64,000 nucleotides of DNA, from contig JAPTYO010000019.1 of the NCBI GenBank assembly GCA_036873135.1, positions 62,001 to 126,000 of the forward strand, written 5' to 3'. The position numbers and the translations under genes are program-made. The notes beneath the pieces were generated by a model. It was not told the origin of the DNA. It was given only the letters and a program-made list of their open reading frames with translations, and made no database searches. Source of the DNA: Clarkia xantiana subsp. parviflora. Its lineage: Eukaryota; Streptophyta; Magnoliopsida; Myrtales; Onagraceae. Shown here in pieces: positions 35,963 to 47,799 of the stretch; the stretch's first letter is position 1, and each line of letters starts with the position of its first letter.

Positions 35963-36300
35963 CACTATAAGAAAATCGGTTTTACCTACAAGCCGAATCG
36001 GTCGGAATCCAAACGGAGATGACATGTTACGTGTGTTTTCCGTCTGATATGGCCTCTCGTTAAAACATGCTCCAGAACGCGGTCAGAAATGTTCCTGACA
36101 TGAAAAATCGGTCGGGAATGTTTGCCTGTGGGATATATCCGTCGGGAAGAGGACGATACATTAAATCCGTCATTAAAATTTCCGACCGATATCCTGTCGT
36201 TTTTAGGATGGCAGAAGAGGTCTGGGAGGCTGCGCTGCCGCCCTCTCGACTCCAACTGGCCGGTGCTAAACCTGTCTTAGGGAGCTGCAGCCTGGTGCTA
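35963..36300 (+). mobile_element. CACTA-like terminus and subterminal repeats
   Basis: CACTATAAGAAAATCGG at 35963 is a variant of the CACTACAAGAAAA end of plant En/Spm elements. It is followed by several copies and inversions of CGTCGGGAA/TCCGACCG-type words, as in subterminal regions. A second similar start, CACTACAACAATATGG, lies at 35875. No matching right end was seen downstream, so the extent is unknown. Confidence 0.5.
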
Positions 36301-37470
36301 CTGAATATGCGTCTTTAGTAGCTGATTTTTCGTTTCTGAAGAAAGCCTTTAGAATACCATTAGGCAAACGTTAATTACACACATTTAGTCACCCATTAAG
36401 TTAGTACTGAAACATTCCATTGCTGTTGCATAAGTTCATTGCAGTATGTCATCTTCGGTTGTTCGGATTTCGACTCGAAATACTACTACGGGAGACATTT
36501 ACGAGTATTCGTTGTCGACATTTAACAACCCTGAACTCGATGCCAAAGGTAGTCTGGCGAGTCGGTGTTAGGTGAATTCAAATTGTGTTGTTCAGTACCA
36601 CCGTATGTGATTCCAATGTTAGGCTTTGGTCTTGACTAGTTCAGATCAAATAGACGGTTTTCTGCGTGTAAAAATCAGCTGCTATATATTGTCTTCACCG
36701 TATTGTCGGTCAATACTGAATGTTAACTTTACCACCACACGTTTCCATTGCTAATAGCCACTTGTTGACATGTCAGATACTGTTTCGACATAACACATTT
36801 ATAATCGGCCGGGTTCAAGTAAATTTGATGGAATTAGGTACTGTGTGCAAGTTCCCGTATGATGCTTTCAGGACTATAGTTTTATTATGTGTATGCTATA
36901 TTTAGCATTGGACAACATCTGATGTAACCAAAATATTTATTCATACATTCATAACGCATTTTACAGATTGTGTTTACAGGGTATGTCGACATATAAAATG
37001 TCAACATATTGTGTTTACATGGTATGTCTACTGAGACAAAATCGAGCAGAACATTTTACAACCTGCAAGAAAATACGATTCAACATCGGTTGTGCTTAAA
37101 CGCATATCGTTGTTGTGATGTCCAAATTATATATCCATAAAAGTATCTTCTGCACGGGCTCCCACCGTAGATGTTCTCACGTTGATGTACAACTCGTTTG
37201 TAACTGAAGCTGCAGTGAACCCGACGCTAAGGCCTGAAGTGGTTAAGCTATTCAAACCTGGGTAGATGTCAACATGTCTCCCACTAGTTTCTGGGTTCAC
37301 GTTTGGAATAACACATAAGGAAATTGGTATATGCGCCACGATGTTGCTGTCTGTGCAGGTGTTCCTCAAGGCGGTAACTGTGTTTTTCCTAGCGTTGTAG
37401 TCAATTCTTGGAGGAGATTCGAATTAACTGTTGATGAATTAATGGCAGCGACTTCCCGGGGACTTCTGCA
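36301..37470. other. Unassigned sequence, possibly CACTA interior
   Basis: Moderate GC and short frames on both strands (for example 36447 onward, MSSSVVRISTRNTTTG..., and 37369-37127 minus) that I do not recognise. It could be captured gene pieces inside the CACTA-like element that starts at 35963. Confidence 0.35.
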
Positions 37471-38260
37471 AAGAGCATTTACCTGATGAAGATACTACCA
37501 TTACATAGGAGGACGAAAATGGAGATCAATATGAAACTAACTATCTTTCCAGTTCGGGAGTGTTTGGTTCCGGATGGTGTTTGCACATGGTCTCTTCGTG
37601 GGCCTTCTTTCTTTGAGTTCCCGCTTCTTTCCTCTCGGGTACCTGCAAATGGGCACCGGGGAGTTCCCGGTAAGCCCACTCTGATGCTTAAATGGGTATG
37701 TGCTTAGAGAAAGAAAGTAAACTTAAAGAGAGATTGATTACCTTCAAATGAGGGATGTAGAGCTCTATTTATAAAGTCCCTATTGAACCGCTCCGGTTCC
37801 GGTGCTTTTCTGGACCGGTTATGACAGTTTAATAATATAAATCGGTGTTGACCGTAAATATAGTGTATTTGACCTCGGTTCAACCGTATGTGAGTTTAAT
37901 ATAGTTAAGTGTCTGAAAATGGCATCTAAGGGCGAGCCCCGGGCGTCAGGGGTTAGGGGTCCGGACGAGTGGATCTCGTTCGGAGAGAGGAGGGTACCCC
38001 CTATATACCGCTCGGGTACTCCGAGTGGTTCCACCACTCGGAGCTCCCGAGTGGATTCTACCATTCATGGTGTTTTTCGGCCTTTGTTTTTTAGCCTTTT
38101 AGCGAGCCTTTGGGTTTCGAGGTGTCCGTTTATCCAAGTTTCGAATTATAATCGAATGTGGCCTAATTATAGGGCCCAATTTGTGATAGCTTAGGCTTAT
38201 ATGCAAAATTTGCCCCCCGAGTCAAGAAATGGTTTAACCTTTACTTGACTCTATTTTTGC
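37471..38260 (-). mobile_element. Probable Gypsy-type LTR remnant
   Basis: On the minus strand a TATA box (CTTTATAAATAG at about 37787-37776) is followed by a CT-rich leader, then CATCAGAGTGGGCTTACCGG, CTCCCCGGTGCCC and TTTGCAGG. This resembles the R/U5 composition of large plant Gypsy (Tat-type) LTRs. The presumed U3 carries a strong hairpin at 38011-38051. Boundaries and partner LTR were not found. Frames here (37486-37707 plus, 38064-37819 minus) are not genes. Confidence 0.45.
38011..38051. repeat. 19-bp inverted repeat with 3-base loop
   Basis: Arms CTCGGGTACTCCGAGTGGT and ACCACTCGGAGCTCCCGAG pair at 17 of 19 positions around TCC. GC-rich and very stable as a hairpin. Confidence 0.9.
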
Positions 38261-39195
38261 GGAGTATCACCCAAGCGATTTATTAAATGTACATTTATGA
38301 CGATCCCGGCCTTCATCGAGTGCTCGAGGAATGTCGTGGTTTTCATTGCCCCCTGTTTAAAGAAGCTGGATATATAAAATTCTATTGTTAGCTTGAGCAA
38401 ATTTATGCCATGTATAGATATTGTATAAGGGTAAGAGTTACGAGCCTTGGAATCGTTTTACTTAGCCTTTGGATTGTGTTCTTTTATTCACGTCTCCTTT
38501 TTATTGGAACTTTTTGGAAATAAACCCCTACACATTCTTTTATAAGAGATGCTATAGGTTTTCTTTTATTATTTGCCTCCACCTTCACTTTTCTCCACCT
38601 AGGTTTGCTTCTCCACTTCCATTTTCAATTTTGCTTCCCAATCAAGTCACCATATCTTAGATGGAGCTCAACTAGGTTTGGATTTGGCTTAGTCTCGGGT
38701 TTGGGACAGCTTAAGTTGGACGGAGTGAAGGAGGGAGGACAGGCGGCGGCTGTTGGGCACGGCGTATGTCGGTGGGAGCGGCGGCGAGGCGTGGTCGCGG
38801 CGGGTGATCTCGGGACGGCGTCGAATCTCGCCGGTAGAGCTCGGGGTGGCTTGGACAGAGTGAATTCGGCCTTCTCTGCGGTGGACGTCTCCGGCGACGG
38901 ACTTAATTGTGAACATTCGTCATGTTAGTTCGTGTCGATTTAATTATATATGATAGTCGTTAACATTATTAGGTTTTATTTTCATTCGTGCATATAATTA
39001 ATTTATAGTTGATTAATGATGAAATTGGCAAATTTGCGAAATTAAGTACCGAAATGGCGTAGTTAAAATTTATGTTTTAACTCGTAATAGAACCTCCGAA
39101 CTCGAATTTCTGATCATAGACCGATTTAATACCTAGGTGTTTAATTTGTTTTTCGCTTAGGAAATTTAGAATTCTAGTTAACCTTTAATTAACTA
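38261..39195. other. LTR-like flank with a GC-rich island
   Basis: 38640-38910 is a GC-rich stretch with GGCGGCG/CGCCGG words in otherwise AT-rich DNA. The frames 38605-38928 (plus) and 38916-38689 (minus) have no recognised domain. Just after this stretch, at 39196, lies AGTGGCGACTC, resembling the TGGCGACTC sequence found next to LTRs in some plant Gypsy elements, so part of this may be an LTR. Tentative. Confidence 0.35.
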
Positions 39196-39319
39196 GTGGC
39201 GACTCTTTTCAAAATTGCACTTTTTCAAAACGTGATTCGCCGTAAGTTAGGTTTAGGTCTGACAAGGGGTGCAGTGGTTAATGACCTTAAATGATATTGT
39301 GTAGAATTTCAAGAGATTG

Positions 39320-39775
39320 ACCATGCAATTTGAGGTTGACGGAAGGAAAATTGAATAGAAGGGCATAGATCAGAATGACATTTCTCTTTGATCAGCTGAA
39401 AAAAATGAATGTTACTTCGAAATGGTGATCAGATAACCTCAACTCAGCCTTGTAGCATTCAACTGGTTAATTTTAGCAATGAGCAGCCATTTCCATCAAA
39501 TGTAGTGGAGGCCACCAAGTCTGAGGAGCTGTCAAAGATGTTAGTGGAATTTGATGATATGTCAATATACCAACAACCTTGCCTCCTTTGCATCAGATCA
39601 CATTGAAAGAAGAAGTATCTGCAATTAATCAAAAGCCATATCGTTATCCATCAGCTCAGAAAGACATCATAGAGAGAATGACTAAGGAGTTATTGTATGC
39701 TCAGCGTGCATTTGAGAATCAGAGTGCCCAAGAAACAAACAAGAGGTATGTCGATCATGAATGCGAGAGGAATAG
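39320..39775 (+). pseudogene. Gypsy pol fragment (protease to start of reverse transcriptase)
   Basis: Plus-strand pieces read FEVDGRKIE..KGIDQND, typical of the end of Gypsy protease. After about 200 bases comes LPPLHQITLKEEVSAINQKP followed by YRYPSAQKDIIERMTKELL, the opening of Gypsy reverse transcriptase. Stops and frame changes separate the parts, and everything after the first reverse-transcriptase motif is missing. The element is dead. Confidence 0.75.
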
Positions 39776-39858
39776 GTATTCTGGTATCGCCTGAGCTTTC
39801 GGCGGCATGATCTTCATTCTTATATACTAAAATTTCCGGTCAGTTATATAAACAACAA

Positions 39859-39932
39859 GGTTTCGTGGTGTAGTTGGTTATCACGTCAGTCTAACACACT
39901 GAAGGTCTTCGGTTCGAACCCGGGCGAAGCCA
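39859..39932 (+). tRNA. tRNA-Val (anticodon AAC)
   Basis: A 74-base tRNA gene. Acceptor arms GGTTTCG/CGAAGCC pair fully. The anticodon stem TCAGT/ACTGA encloses the loop CTAACAC with anticodon AAC (39893-39895). The T arm contains GGTTCGAAC. A is the discriminator base. There is no intron and CCA is not encoded. Upstream are a TATATAA-like sequence and CAACAA just before the gene, both usual for plant tRNA genes. Downstream TTTTT (39933-39937) is the RNA polymerase III terminator. One T-stem pair is a T-G wobble. The gene looks functional and supplies valine tRNA for cytosolic translation. Confidence 0.96.
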
Positions 39933-39937
39933 TTTTT
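39933..39937 (+). terminator. RNA polymerase III terminator of tRNA-Val
   Basis: A run of five T immediately after the discriminator base. Confidence 0.85.
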
Positions 39938-40114
39938 CATTTTGTTTTTCCCTTCATGCAGTGCAGTGGCATTCGTCATAGTACTAAAAGGAGATTACAA
40001 GACATGGTAAATTGTAAACCTAAACCTAAAGCCACCGAAGCAATTGTATTAACATTTTCTTTTTTTACACTGTAGGCTGGCTAGCCTTGATGCACTTCTC
40101 TAAAATGAATGCAC

Positions 40115-40648
40115 AATAATAACTAAAAAAAGTCCTAAGTTTTACCCTATATTAAAATTATAGGTATCTAAATTTTGAAATGTTAAAATGGACTCTCTCA
40201 AATTTCATTTTTGTTGAAATTTGGAGTCTCTACGCGTCTTTTCATCTCCATTCAATCATTTTCATCACCCACACACCCACTTATAATTCATCACTTTTTA
40301 CTTTTCACAAAATCGTCAAATTTCACCCAAAAATTGAACATTTAAAAAAAAGTTTTTAGAAGAGTGGTGTGGAGCCATTTTCCAAGGAACAGAGCGAGAT
40401 TTACTTGCGCGGATGTGGCCAACTTCTTAGGTGACGGTCCCGGCAAGATGACGAGAAGGGAGTGTGTATGGGAGCTCAAATTTGATAGACGGTTTCGTCG
40501 GAGTTGACTTCTCTAAAGTAATCACACCGAGACACCACATTTTAACATATTTGAAACCTTGGACACTACAGTTTAACATTTGAAACTTCAAATATCTAAT
40601 TTTAATATAGGGTAACATTGAACAGTTTTTAAGTTATAAACCCTTAAC
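40115..40648. mobile_element. Foldback MITE with long inverted arms
   Basis: TTACCCTATATTAAAATTA at about 40142 pairs with TAATTTTAATATAGGGTAA at about 40597-40615. Complementarity extends on both sides (TTTGAAATGTTAAA against the TTTAACATTTGAAA side). It ends near 40648, 22 bases from the Copia insertion. Exact ends and target duplication were not resolved. Confidence 0.65.
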
Positions 40649-40670
40649 CTTTAAAAAAGAAACAACCAAC

Positions 40671-40979
40671 TGACAAAATCCTCTCAATTACCAAACCCTA
40701 ACTCAGACGAAACCCTAATTTTGGAGAGAAAGGAGAAGAGAAACTTGCGGATCATCTGGGTATGTTCCTTCATCTGGATACCCATCACCTAAATAACACT
40801 AGGTCAAGTCCCGAGTTTACACTCAGGTCCTGCCAATAATTAAAAGGTTCAAAATAATCCTTACAACTTGTAACAAAGTTACAAATAAAACCTGGGCTTA
40901 AATAAAATATCCAGCCCAATAAAACACAACTAATATTAATAAAAGCAAGCCCACTTCAGCTTGGCCTTTTACTTCAAGA
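40671..40979 (-). repeat. 3' LTR of the Copia element
   Basis: 309 bp. It matches 45748-46056 base for base as far as I can see. It is short, as typical for Copia LTRs. Confidence 0.92.
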
Positions 40980-40990
40980 CTCCCCCTCAA
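40980..40990 (-). other. Polypurine tract of the Copia element
   Basis: The minus strand reads TTGAGGGGGAG immediately before the 3' LTR (TCTTGAAG), where plus-strand DNA synthesis is primed. Confidence 0.85.
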
Positions 40991-41009
40991 GCTGAAGTTT
41001 CTTCATACT

Positions 41010-44000
41010 TTATGTAACACCTGTAACTTCTGTATCACTTTCAACACCAGCATTTTCAAGCTCCCCCTGTTTCCCAAAAATATTCTTCATCCCTAATCGA
41101 TCAGAAAGAGCATAATGCTGCTTGGACCCCAAGGCTTTTGTAAATAAATCTGCCAATTGATCCTGTGTCTTAACATGGACAAGCTGTAAAGATTTGTTAG
41201 TCACAAAATTTCTAATGAAATGGCAATCAACCTCTATATGCTTGGTCCTCTCATGAAATACAGGATTAGTAGCAATCTGAATAGCTGATTTGCTATCACA
41301 ATATAGAGGTATAGGCTCAGTTTGTTCAAAACCAAGCTCAGCTAATAAACCCTTTAACCAAATAATTTCAGAAAGCGCAGAACCCATACTTCTATATTCA
41401 GCCTCTGCAGAAGATCTTGACACAGTTTCTTGTGCCTTAACCTTCCAAGAGACTAAAGACTTACCCAATTTCATACAGTAACCTGTAAGAGACTTCCTAG
41501 TTACAATATTTCATGCCCAATCAGAGTCACAGTAACCAACAAGTAAAGGCAAAGAAGTAGAGTCAAAAAAGATGCCTTTACCAGGCTCTTTCTTAATGTA
41601 TCTAACCACTTTCAGACCTGCCAACCAGTGTGACTGCTTTGGAGCCTGCATGAACTGACTCAAATGTCTCACAGAAAAAGCAATGTCAGGTCTAGTAGTA
41701 GTTAAATACAATAATTTTCCAACCAGCCTTCTATAAACACTTGGGTCATCTAACAATTTATCAGAAAGGTTCAGACCTAAATGATCATCATAACCTTTTG
41801 TAGTAAGCTTGAGATTTTCCTCCATAGGAGTTTTAGAAACCTTACCCCCAGCCAATCCAATAGACGATATTAGTTCCAGTGCATACTTTCTCTGTGAAAG
41901 AACAATGCCCTTGGTGGATCTGGTAAACTCAATTCCTAAAAAATATTTCATTTCACCAAGATCCTTCATTTTGAAATTCATTAGTAGAACAGACTTCAAT
42001 TCATTAATCAAAATATCACTGTTCCCACAGATTAGCAAATCATCCACATACACCATCAGAATAACAATTTCATTTCCAACTTTTTTTGTAAACAAAGAGT
42101 AATCAAAACCAGATTGAACATAGCCAGAGAGAATCAAAGCATCAGTTAACTTGACATTCCATTGCCTACTGGCTTGTTTTAAACCATAAAGGGATTTTCG
42201 CAATCTGCATTCTAAGTTCTCCCCCTGCTGATTGCTAAAACCCTCAGGGATAGTCATAAAAACTTCCTCATCTAAATCTCCTTGTAAAAAGGCATTGTAC
42301 ACATCCATTTGATATAAAGGCCAGTTGAAAATGGAAGCAAGTGCAATAACTACACGAACAGTGTTCATTTTTACCACAGGACTAAAAGTTTCATAATAAT
42401 CTATACCATATTTTTGCTTGAAACCTTTAGCAACTAACCTAGCTTTGTATCTCTCCAGTGTTCCATCTGATTTATATTTAAGTTTATACACCCATTTGCA
42501 GCCAATGGGATACTTACCTGGGGGAAGTGGGACAATGTCCCAAGTGCCATTCTCTTCCAAGGCTGTGATTTCTTCATTCATGGCTTTCACCCAACAAGGA
42601 TCCTGTGAAGCTTGTTTAAAGCTTTCAGGTTCAACTAACTGTGAAAAAGAGCTAAGAAAACTTTGGTAGCCATCAGACAGATGTTTGTAAGAAATATAAT
42701 CCTTAATAGGATGGATAGTAGAAGAACTTCCCATAATGAAATCACTAGCCCAAACAGGGGGCTTAATAGGTCTACCTGATCTGGATGTAACAGGATGAAC
42801 CTGTTCTTGCTGAGGAGCTGGTGGATCTGCATCATCATAGTTACTCTGTAACTCATCATCTGAAATGGATTCATCAGAATGATCTAGAAATTCATCATTT
42901 GAATCACTATCACCATCACAAACACCTTGTGTATCATCATGTGGCTGAACTGGGACAACAATCTCAGGGGAATCATGATAATCAATAACAGCAGAGTCAT
43001 AGAAAAAAACATCAGGTTGCTCAACAGATTTGCCATCCTCAAAAGGAAATATATTTTCATTGAATTTCACATCACGACTCACAAAAAATTTCTTAGCAAC
43101 CAAATCATAGAGTTTATATCCCTTTTGAGTCTCAGAGTATCCCATAAAAACAGAAGGGATTGCCCTGGATGCAAATTTGTCAGCCTCCATTAAGTTTTTT
43201 GCATAACAGAGACATCCAAAAACTTTCAAATGAGATATGGTGGGTTTGGTTCCAGAGAAAACTTCCAAAGGGGATTTTCCTTTCAAAATTTTTGTTGGCA
43301 TTAAATTGATTAAGTAGCAAGCAGTGAGAACACATTCACCCCAAAAAATATTTGGAATGGAAGCCTGCAATTTTAAAGATCTGGCAACTTCAATGAGATG
43401 CCTATGTTTTCTTTCGACTCTTCCATTTTGTTGTGGGGTATATGTGCAGCTACTTTGATGTAAAATCCCCTTGGATTTAAACAAGGAATTAACATGCTCA
43501 TTGAAAAACTCTCCACCATTGTCAGATCTAAAACACTTAATGACTTTTCCAAACTGAGTTTGTATCATTGCAATGTAATTCCTTAAAACAATCACCACAT
43601 CAGATTTGAATTGAATCAAATGAATCCAAGTAACTCTACTATGATCATCCACAAGAGTGAGAAAAAAACGTTTATGATCATAAGTGGCACAATGATAGGG
43701 ACCCCAAACATCACAGTGGACCAAATCAAAAACAGAACTAGCTCTGGAACTAGAAGTGTTAAAAGGTAAACGAGTAAGTTTTGCTTTTGGACAGATGGGA
43801 CAAGTGTCTATGGCCAATGTTTTATTTATTGATTTGATCTCAGAAGACCTAAGATTTTGTAGAGTTTTAGGGGGAACATGGCCTAGACGCTTGTGCCATA
43901 AGAAAGCATTATTAGCAACAGAATCAATATTGCAACTGGAAGAAAAATTGAGATTCCCTTTTAAGAAGTAGAGTCCTGATTCATGCTTACCACTTCCCAA

Positions 44001-45455
44001 GACCCTCCCATTTGAGAGGTCCTGCAGGAGAGCAAAACTTGGATGAAAAGTTGCTGTACAATGTAATTCTTTGGTTAATTTTGAAATAGACAAAAGGTTG
44101 TATTTAAAATCAGGTACATAGAGAACATCATCCAGTTTTTGCTCAGAGTTGAAAAAATAAGTTCCAGTGCACTCAACAGTCGAAAAATCACCATTTGGAA
44201 GCCTAATTCTAGTTCCAGAATCTAACTCTAAGTTTGAAAGCCAGCCTTTTCTCTTAGTCATATGGTTTGTGGCACCACTATCAAGAATCCAATAGTCATC
44301 TAAATTTGTAAAAAGAGAAGATAGGGATGTACCAGCAGAAGTGGCAGGGGCAGCACCTGCCATAGAAGCAGTCCTACCTCCTTGCCCCATAGTCTGGAGG
44401 AATTGCTCAAACTGCTGAGAAGTGAAGGTCACACTGTTTTGAATGGCATCTGCCACCATGGTCTCTTCACCCAAGGATTTGGAAGTCCTTTTTGAACCAG
44501 CATCACCATTCACAGAGGAGGTAACATTGGCCTGAGCTCCTTGTCCTTTAGGTTTTAGGAGAAACTCTTTGTATTTGAAACAGATGTCCTTGGTGTGGCC
44601 TTTCTTCTTGCAGTACTCACATCCTTTCGCAAAGCATCTTTCAATCGTGTGTCCCTTCTTTTTACAGAAGGTGCACTCAAGATTAGGATTTCCTTTCCCT
44701 TTTTCAGTAATAGAATTGCCTAAAGTGGCAGTAGCAAATCCAACAATATCAGATGTAATGCCTTTCTGGTTCTCCTCTTGAAGCAACAGATTGTATGCCT
44801 CATTTAGAGATAGTAAGGCTTTCCACAAAAGAAGGTTGGACCTCACCCCAGCGAAGGATTCATTGAGCCCCATCAAGAACTGATATAACCTTTGGTTATC
44901 TTTGTGATCAATGTGCTTTTGAAACACTTCTCCATCAATGTGAGGTAATGCTGCAATAGCGTCATACTCAGACCATAACAAGCGAAGTTTAGTAAAATAG
45001 GTGGATACAGGATCCAAGCCTTGCTGTGTCAACACAATCTCACGATGCAACTGATAAGATCTGGATGCATTTGGTTTATCAAACCTCTCCTTAAGGTCCT
45101 TCCAGGCAAGAAAGGCATTCTCAATGTACATAATACTGCTGGCAAGATCTTTGGATACAGAACGTAAAATCCAACCAAACACTACTGCATTGCACCTATC
45201 CCACAATTCAGCATAAGCATGGCCAAAAGTTTCACGCATACACGAGCCAGTGACAAAGCCTAATTTATTCCTCCCTAAAAGGTGAAAACGCATGGCTCTA
45301 CTCCACATAGAGTAATTATCTATCCCAGTTAAAACCGTTGAGACAACAGAGTTACCATGGTTATCACTCGTACTCAGATGGAGAGGATGGAACGAATCAA
45401 CTTTGTTCATGGCTGCTTGAATTTCCTCCGCCGATGTCTGATTCAACTCCGTCAT
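41010..45455 (-). pseudogene. Copia gag-pol polyprotein with a single in-frame stop
   Basis: The open frame extends from 45506, but the more likely start is the Met at 45455 (MTELNQTSAEEIQ). In the long-frame numbering: UBN2-type gag at about 50-250; two CCHC zinc knuckles at 278-291 and 296-309; aspartic protease motif DSGA at 409-412; gag-pre-integrase WHKRLGH near 537; integrase acids D599, D662 (SDNGGEF) and E698; reverse transcriptase from about 985 with D1068 and YVDD at 1153-1156; then DSDWA at 1327-1331. A TGA follows (41511-41513), and the same frame continues through RNase H (SSAEAEYRSM, LYCDSKSAIQIA, ERTKHIEVDCHF) to 41010. The total is close to the normal Copia length. Apart from that stop no lesion is evident. 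The frames on the opposite strand are shadows. Confidence 0.93.
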
Positions 45456-45735
45456 GGCAGAAGATCGGAGAAGAGAATAATCGCGGAAACAGATGTAGCC
45501 AAACACGAATCAGTCACGTACTACCAGAGAATATCGCAACAATAGTGATCTTCTTAGGAACAAGAGAAGAGTTCCAAGAAGAAAAGAACCAGAGGTGACT
45601 GCAACGAGGTTGATGGCAGTCGAAAAGCCGCGAAGAAGACGAAGCGTCAGATTCGTAGAAGCGCAGCGGAATACCAGGAATCGTGGCCAAGGTCTGCGAA
45701 CAAGACGAAAGATCTTCGCAAACGATGAGCCTAAA

Positions 45736-45747
45736 GCTCTGATACCA
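45736..45747 (-). other. Primer-binding site of the Copia element
   Basis: The minus strand reads TGGTATCAGAGC, the classic Copia primer site complementary to initiator methionine tRNA, abutting the 5' LTR. Confidence 0.95.
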
Positions 45748-46056
45748 TGACAAAATCCTCTCAATTACCAAACCCTAACTCAGACGAAACCCTAATTTTG
45801 GAGAGAAAGGAGAAGAGAAACTTGCGGATCATCTGGGTATGTTCCTTCATCTGGATACCCATCACCTAAATAACACTAGGTCAAGTCCCGAGTTTACACT
45901 CAGGTCCTGCCAATAATTAAAAGGTTCAAAATAATCCTTACAACTTGTAACAAAGTTACAAATAAAACCTGGGCTTAAATAAAATATCCAGCCCAATAAA
46001 ACACAACTAATATTAATAAAAGCAAGCCCACTTCAGCTTGGCCTTTTACTTCAAGA
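45748..46056 (-). repeat. 5' LTR of the Copia element
   Basis: 309 bp, identical by eye to the 3' LTR at 40671-40979. Confidence 0.92.
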
Positions 46057-46061
46057 CCAAC

Positions 46062-47060
46062 ACACAAGGCTAGGATCACACAGTGGTAGATGATACATAC
46101 CTAAAGAAACAAAAACAACTAGTGATGAACACTCCCAATGTATAGCTTTGCAATCCACTCCAAATGTAAACATATCTGTATGATAACACTAACAAATGTA
46201 TAATAATTACACCATTAATTATGTCAAATACACAACTTTAATGTTCCCGCCACAAACTACAATAAACTCGCCGTGTCTTCCTTTCCCCTCTTCTAGTTCT
46301 AGCTAGGTTCGAATTGAACCCAGAAACTACAGTACTGGGTTCTAATCCCATAAACTAGTTTTATATTCAAATCGAACCTATAATGCATTTTCTAGGTTTA
46401 AAGAACCAATTACTACAATTTCTAAGTACGATTCGAACCCTAGCTATCTGCAGTATGAAAGTCTAGCACCAATTACGTAAATTTAACAAAATTAGATATT
46501 AAGAATCTTCAGATTAATAGGGGAGCTCTTGCAATAAGTAGTACACGCTTAAATACAACCAAACAAAGTATTATGTATTATTTGTTCATGATGGATTACG
46601 GTAAACTTAAATGTATTGTTATTGTCGGGCTAACATTTTACACCCTGCCCAAAATCATCATAAAAGAAATATGGTAAAAACTTGCAAATTTATAATGAAA
46701 GACAAGCTTGAGTGGCCGTGCTTCTGAATCTTAGTTGTAAAATAAACAAGGATTGAAATGTTTTAAGTACATGATAAAATATGATGTTACAAATTGATAC
46801 TTTAGGATCATAATATATATCAGCGTCAATTATTCTTATTTTTCGGCGACTTCTAATACCTTTTCTTCATTCGAAAACTCCTCATTCTCCTCCGACAGTG
46901 GCTCTCAAATAAGTCACCAAATAAGAGTAGGAGCCGTTGTTATCAGAGGGTATTTTTTTTTCAATATAAGTGTTATTAGGTATTACTTTTCAAACACATT
47001 ATCTCTTCACATCACAATTACATTACAATTAGACAGAAAAATTGACGGTGATACACTTAA
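46062..47060. other. AT-rich DNA without recognisable genes
   Basis: No coding frame, RNA or terminal repeats recognised. Confidence 0.55.
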
Positions 47061-47074
47061 GATTTTTCAGATAT

Positions 47075-47198
47075 ATTTACGTCGGTAAATATGGTTCGAA
47101 ATTGACAATATTTAAATGGTTGTACCGACGAATGTGTCGTCGGTAAAATGCGATGTGTTTACTAATGAAAATAACGGGCACATTTTCGTCGGTAATAC
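47075..47198. repeat. CGTCGGTAAA subterminal-type repeats, left part
   Basis: Several direct and inverted copies of CGTCGGTAA/TTACCGACG. The same word continues on the far side of the LTR (47800-47910), so both are parts of one CACTA-like element split by the LTR insertion. No CACTA ends were found. Confidence 0.55.
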
Positions 47199-47199
47199 A

Positions 47200-47794
47200 G
47201 GTAGATTTATAGGAGATAAATACTACAGAAACAAACAAGGTACATGCTATGTAACGAATTACGGAGCGGAATAAAGGGCACATACCTACAATGCTTTCCG
47301 TAGACCCAAAATCTTCTTGGGGAGTTCTCGATCCGCCAGACGGTTCCCGTAAGGATTCTGGATAAGGAATACCTAAGCGGATTGGTCTCCACATCAAAGC
47401 CTCTTGTAGAATTCTTTAGCAGGGATGGATCTCCGGAGTAATTGCTTGAACCAATTTGGCACCTCCTAGGTCTTTAGAGGGGTTCGGCCGAAACCTTACT
47501 ATTAGGGAGGAGGATTTCTTTATGTTTCATCACAAATGAAGAAAGTGATTAACCCCAAATAAATTCCTCACACTCCCTATTTATATGAGGATGTGGGCAA
47601 AACCCACCTCACCAACTAAGCAAGTTTCGGCCGACCTAATGAGAGAAAGAGAGGCCCAATTTTGAGCCTCTCATGTCCATTGGGATTTTAGGCCTAGCCC
47701 AAAATCCCTAATGCGACATTACCCAATTGACTTGGATAACAGTCTCATATTAATGGGCTCCTATTTACGGCGGCCCAATCTCCAAATGTCAATA
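47200..47794 (-). mobile_element. Solo LTR (Copia type) inserted in CACTA-like repeats
   Basis: Related to the LTR at 20074-20366; on the minus strand it begins TATTGACATTTGGAGATTGG. A TATA box, TATAAATAG, lies at about 47586-47578 (minus). Both sides carry the word TAATACA (47193-47199 and 47793-47799), consistent with a 5-bp target duplication whose exact frame is ambiguous. No internal element DNA is adjacent, so this is a solo LTR left by recombination. Minus frames here are not genes. Confidence 0.7.
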
Positions 47795-47799
47795 ATACA

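Larger units (their letters stand above)
40671..46056 (-). mobile_element. Complete Copia LTR retrotransposon, young, minus strand
   Basis: The element is 5386 bp with two 309-bp LTRs that look identical by eye, flanked by the 5-bp direct repeat CCAAC (40666-40670 and 46057-46061). On the minus strand the order is 5' LTR, primer site TGGTATCAGAGC directly after the LTR (complementary to initiator tRNA-Met), gag-pol, polypurine tract, 3' LTR. The outer ends fit the target repeat only if the LTR begins TC and ends CA (TCTTGAAG...TTGTCA), a known non-canonical pair, rather than TG..CA. It inserted next to a foldback MITE. Confidence 0.95.

Noticed and set aside
36720..38194. Short plus frames of 61-91 codons between 36720 and 38194
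   Set aside because: They have no recognised domain or splice structure and lie within presumed transposon remnants; I could not support a gene.
39893..39895. Alternative reading of the tRNA as a pseudogene because of a T-G pair in the T stem
   Set aside because: All other stems pair, the invariant bases are present, and both the upstream CAA motif and the downstream T run are intact.
41290..44781. Plus-strand frames across the Copia element
   Set aside because: They are antisense shadows of the gag-pol frame.
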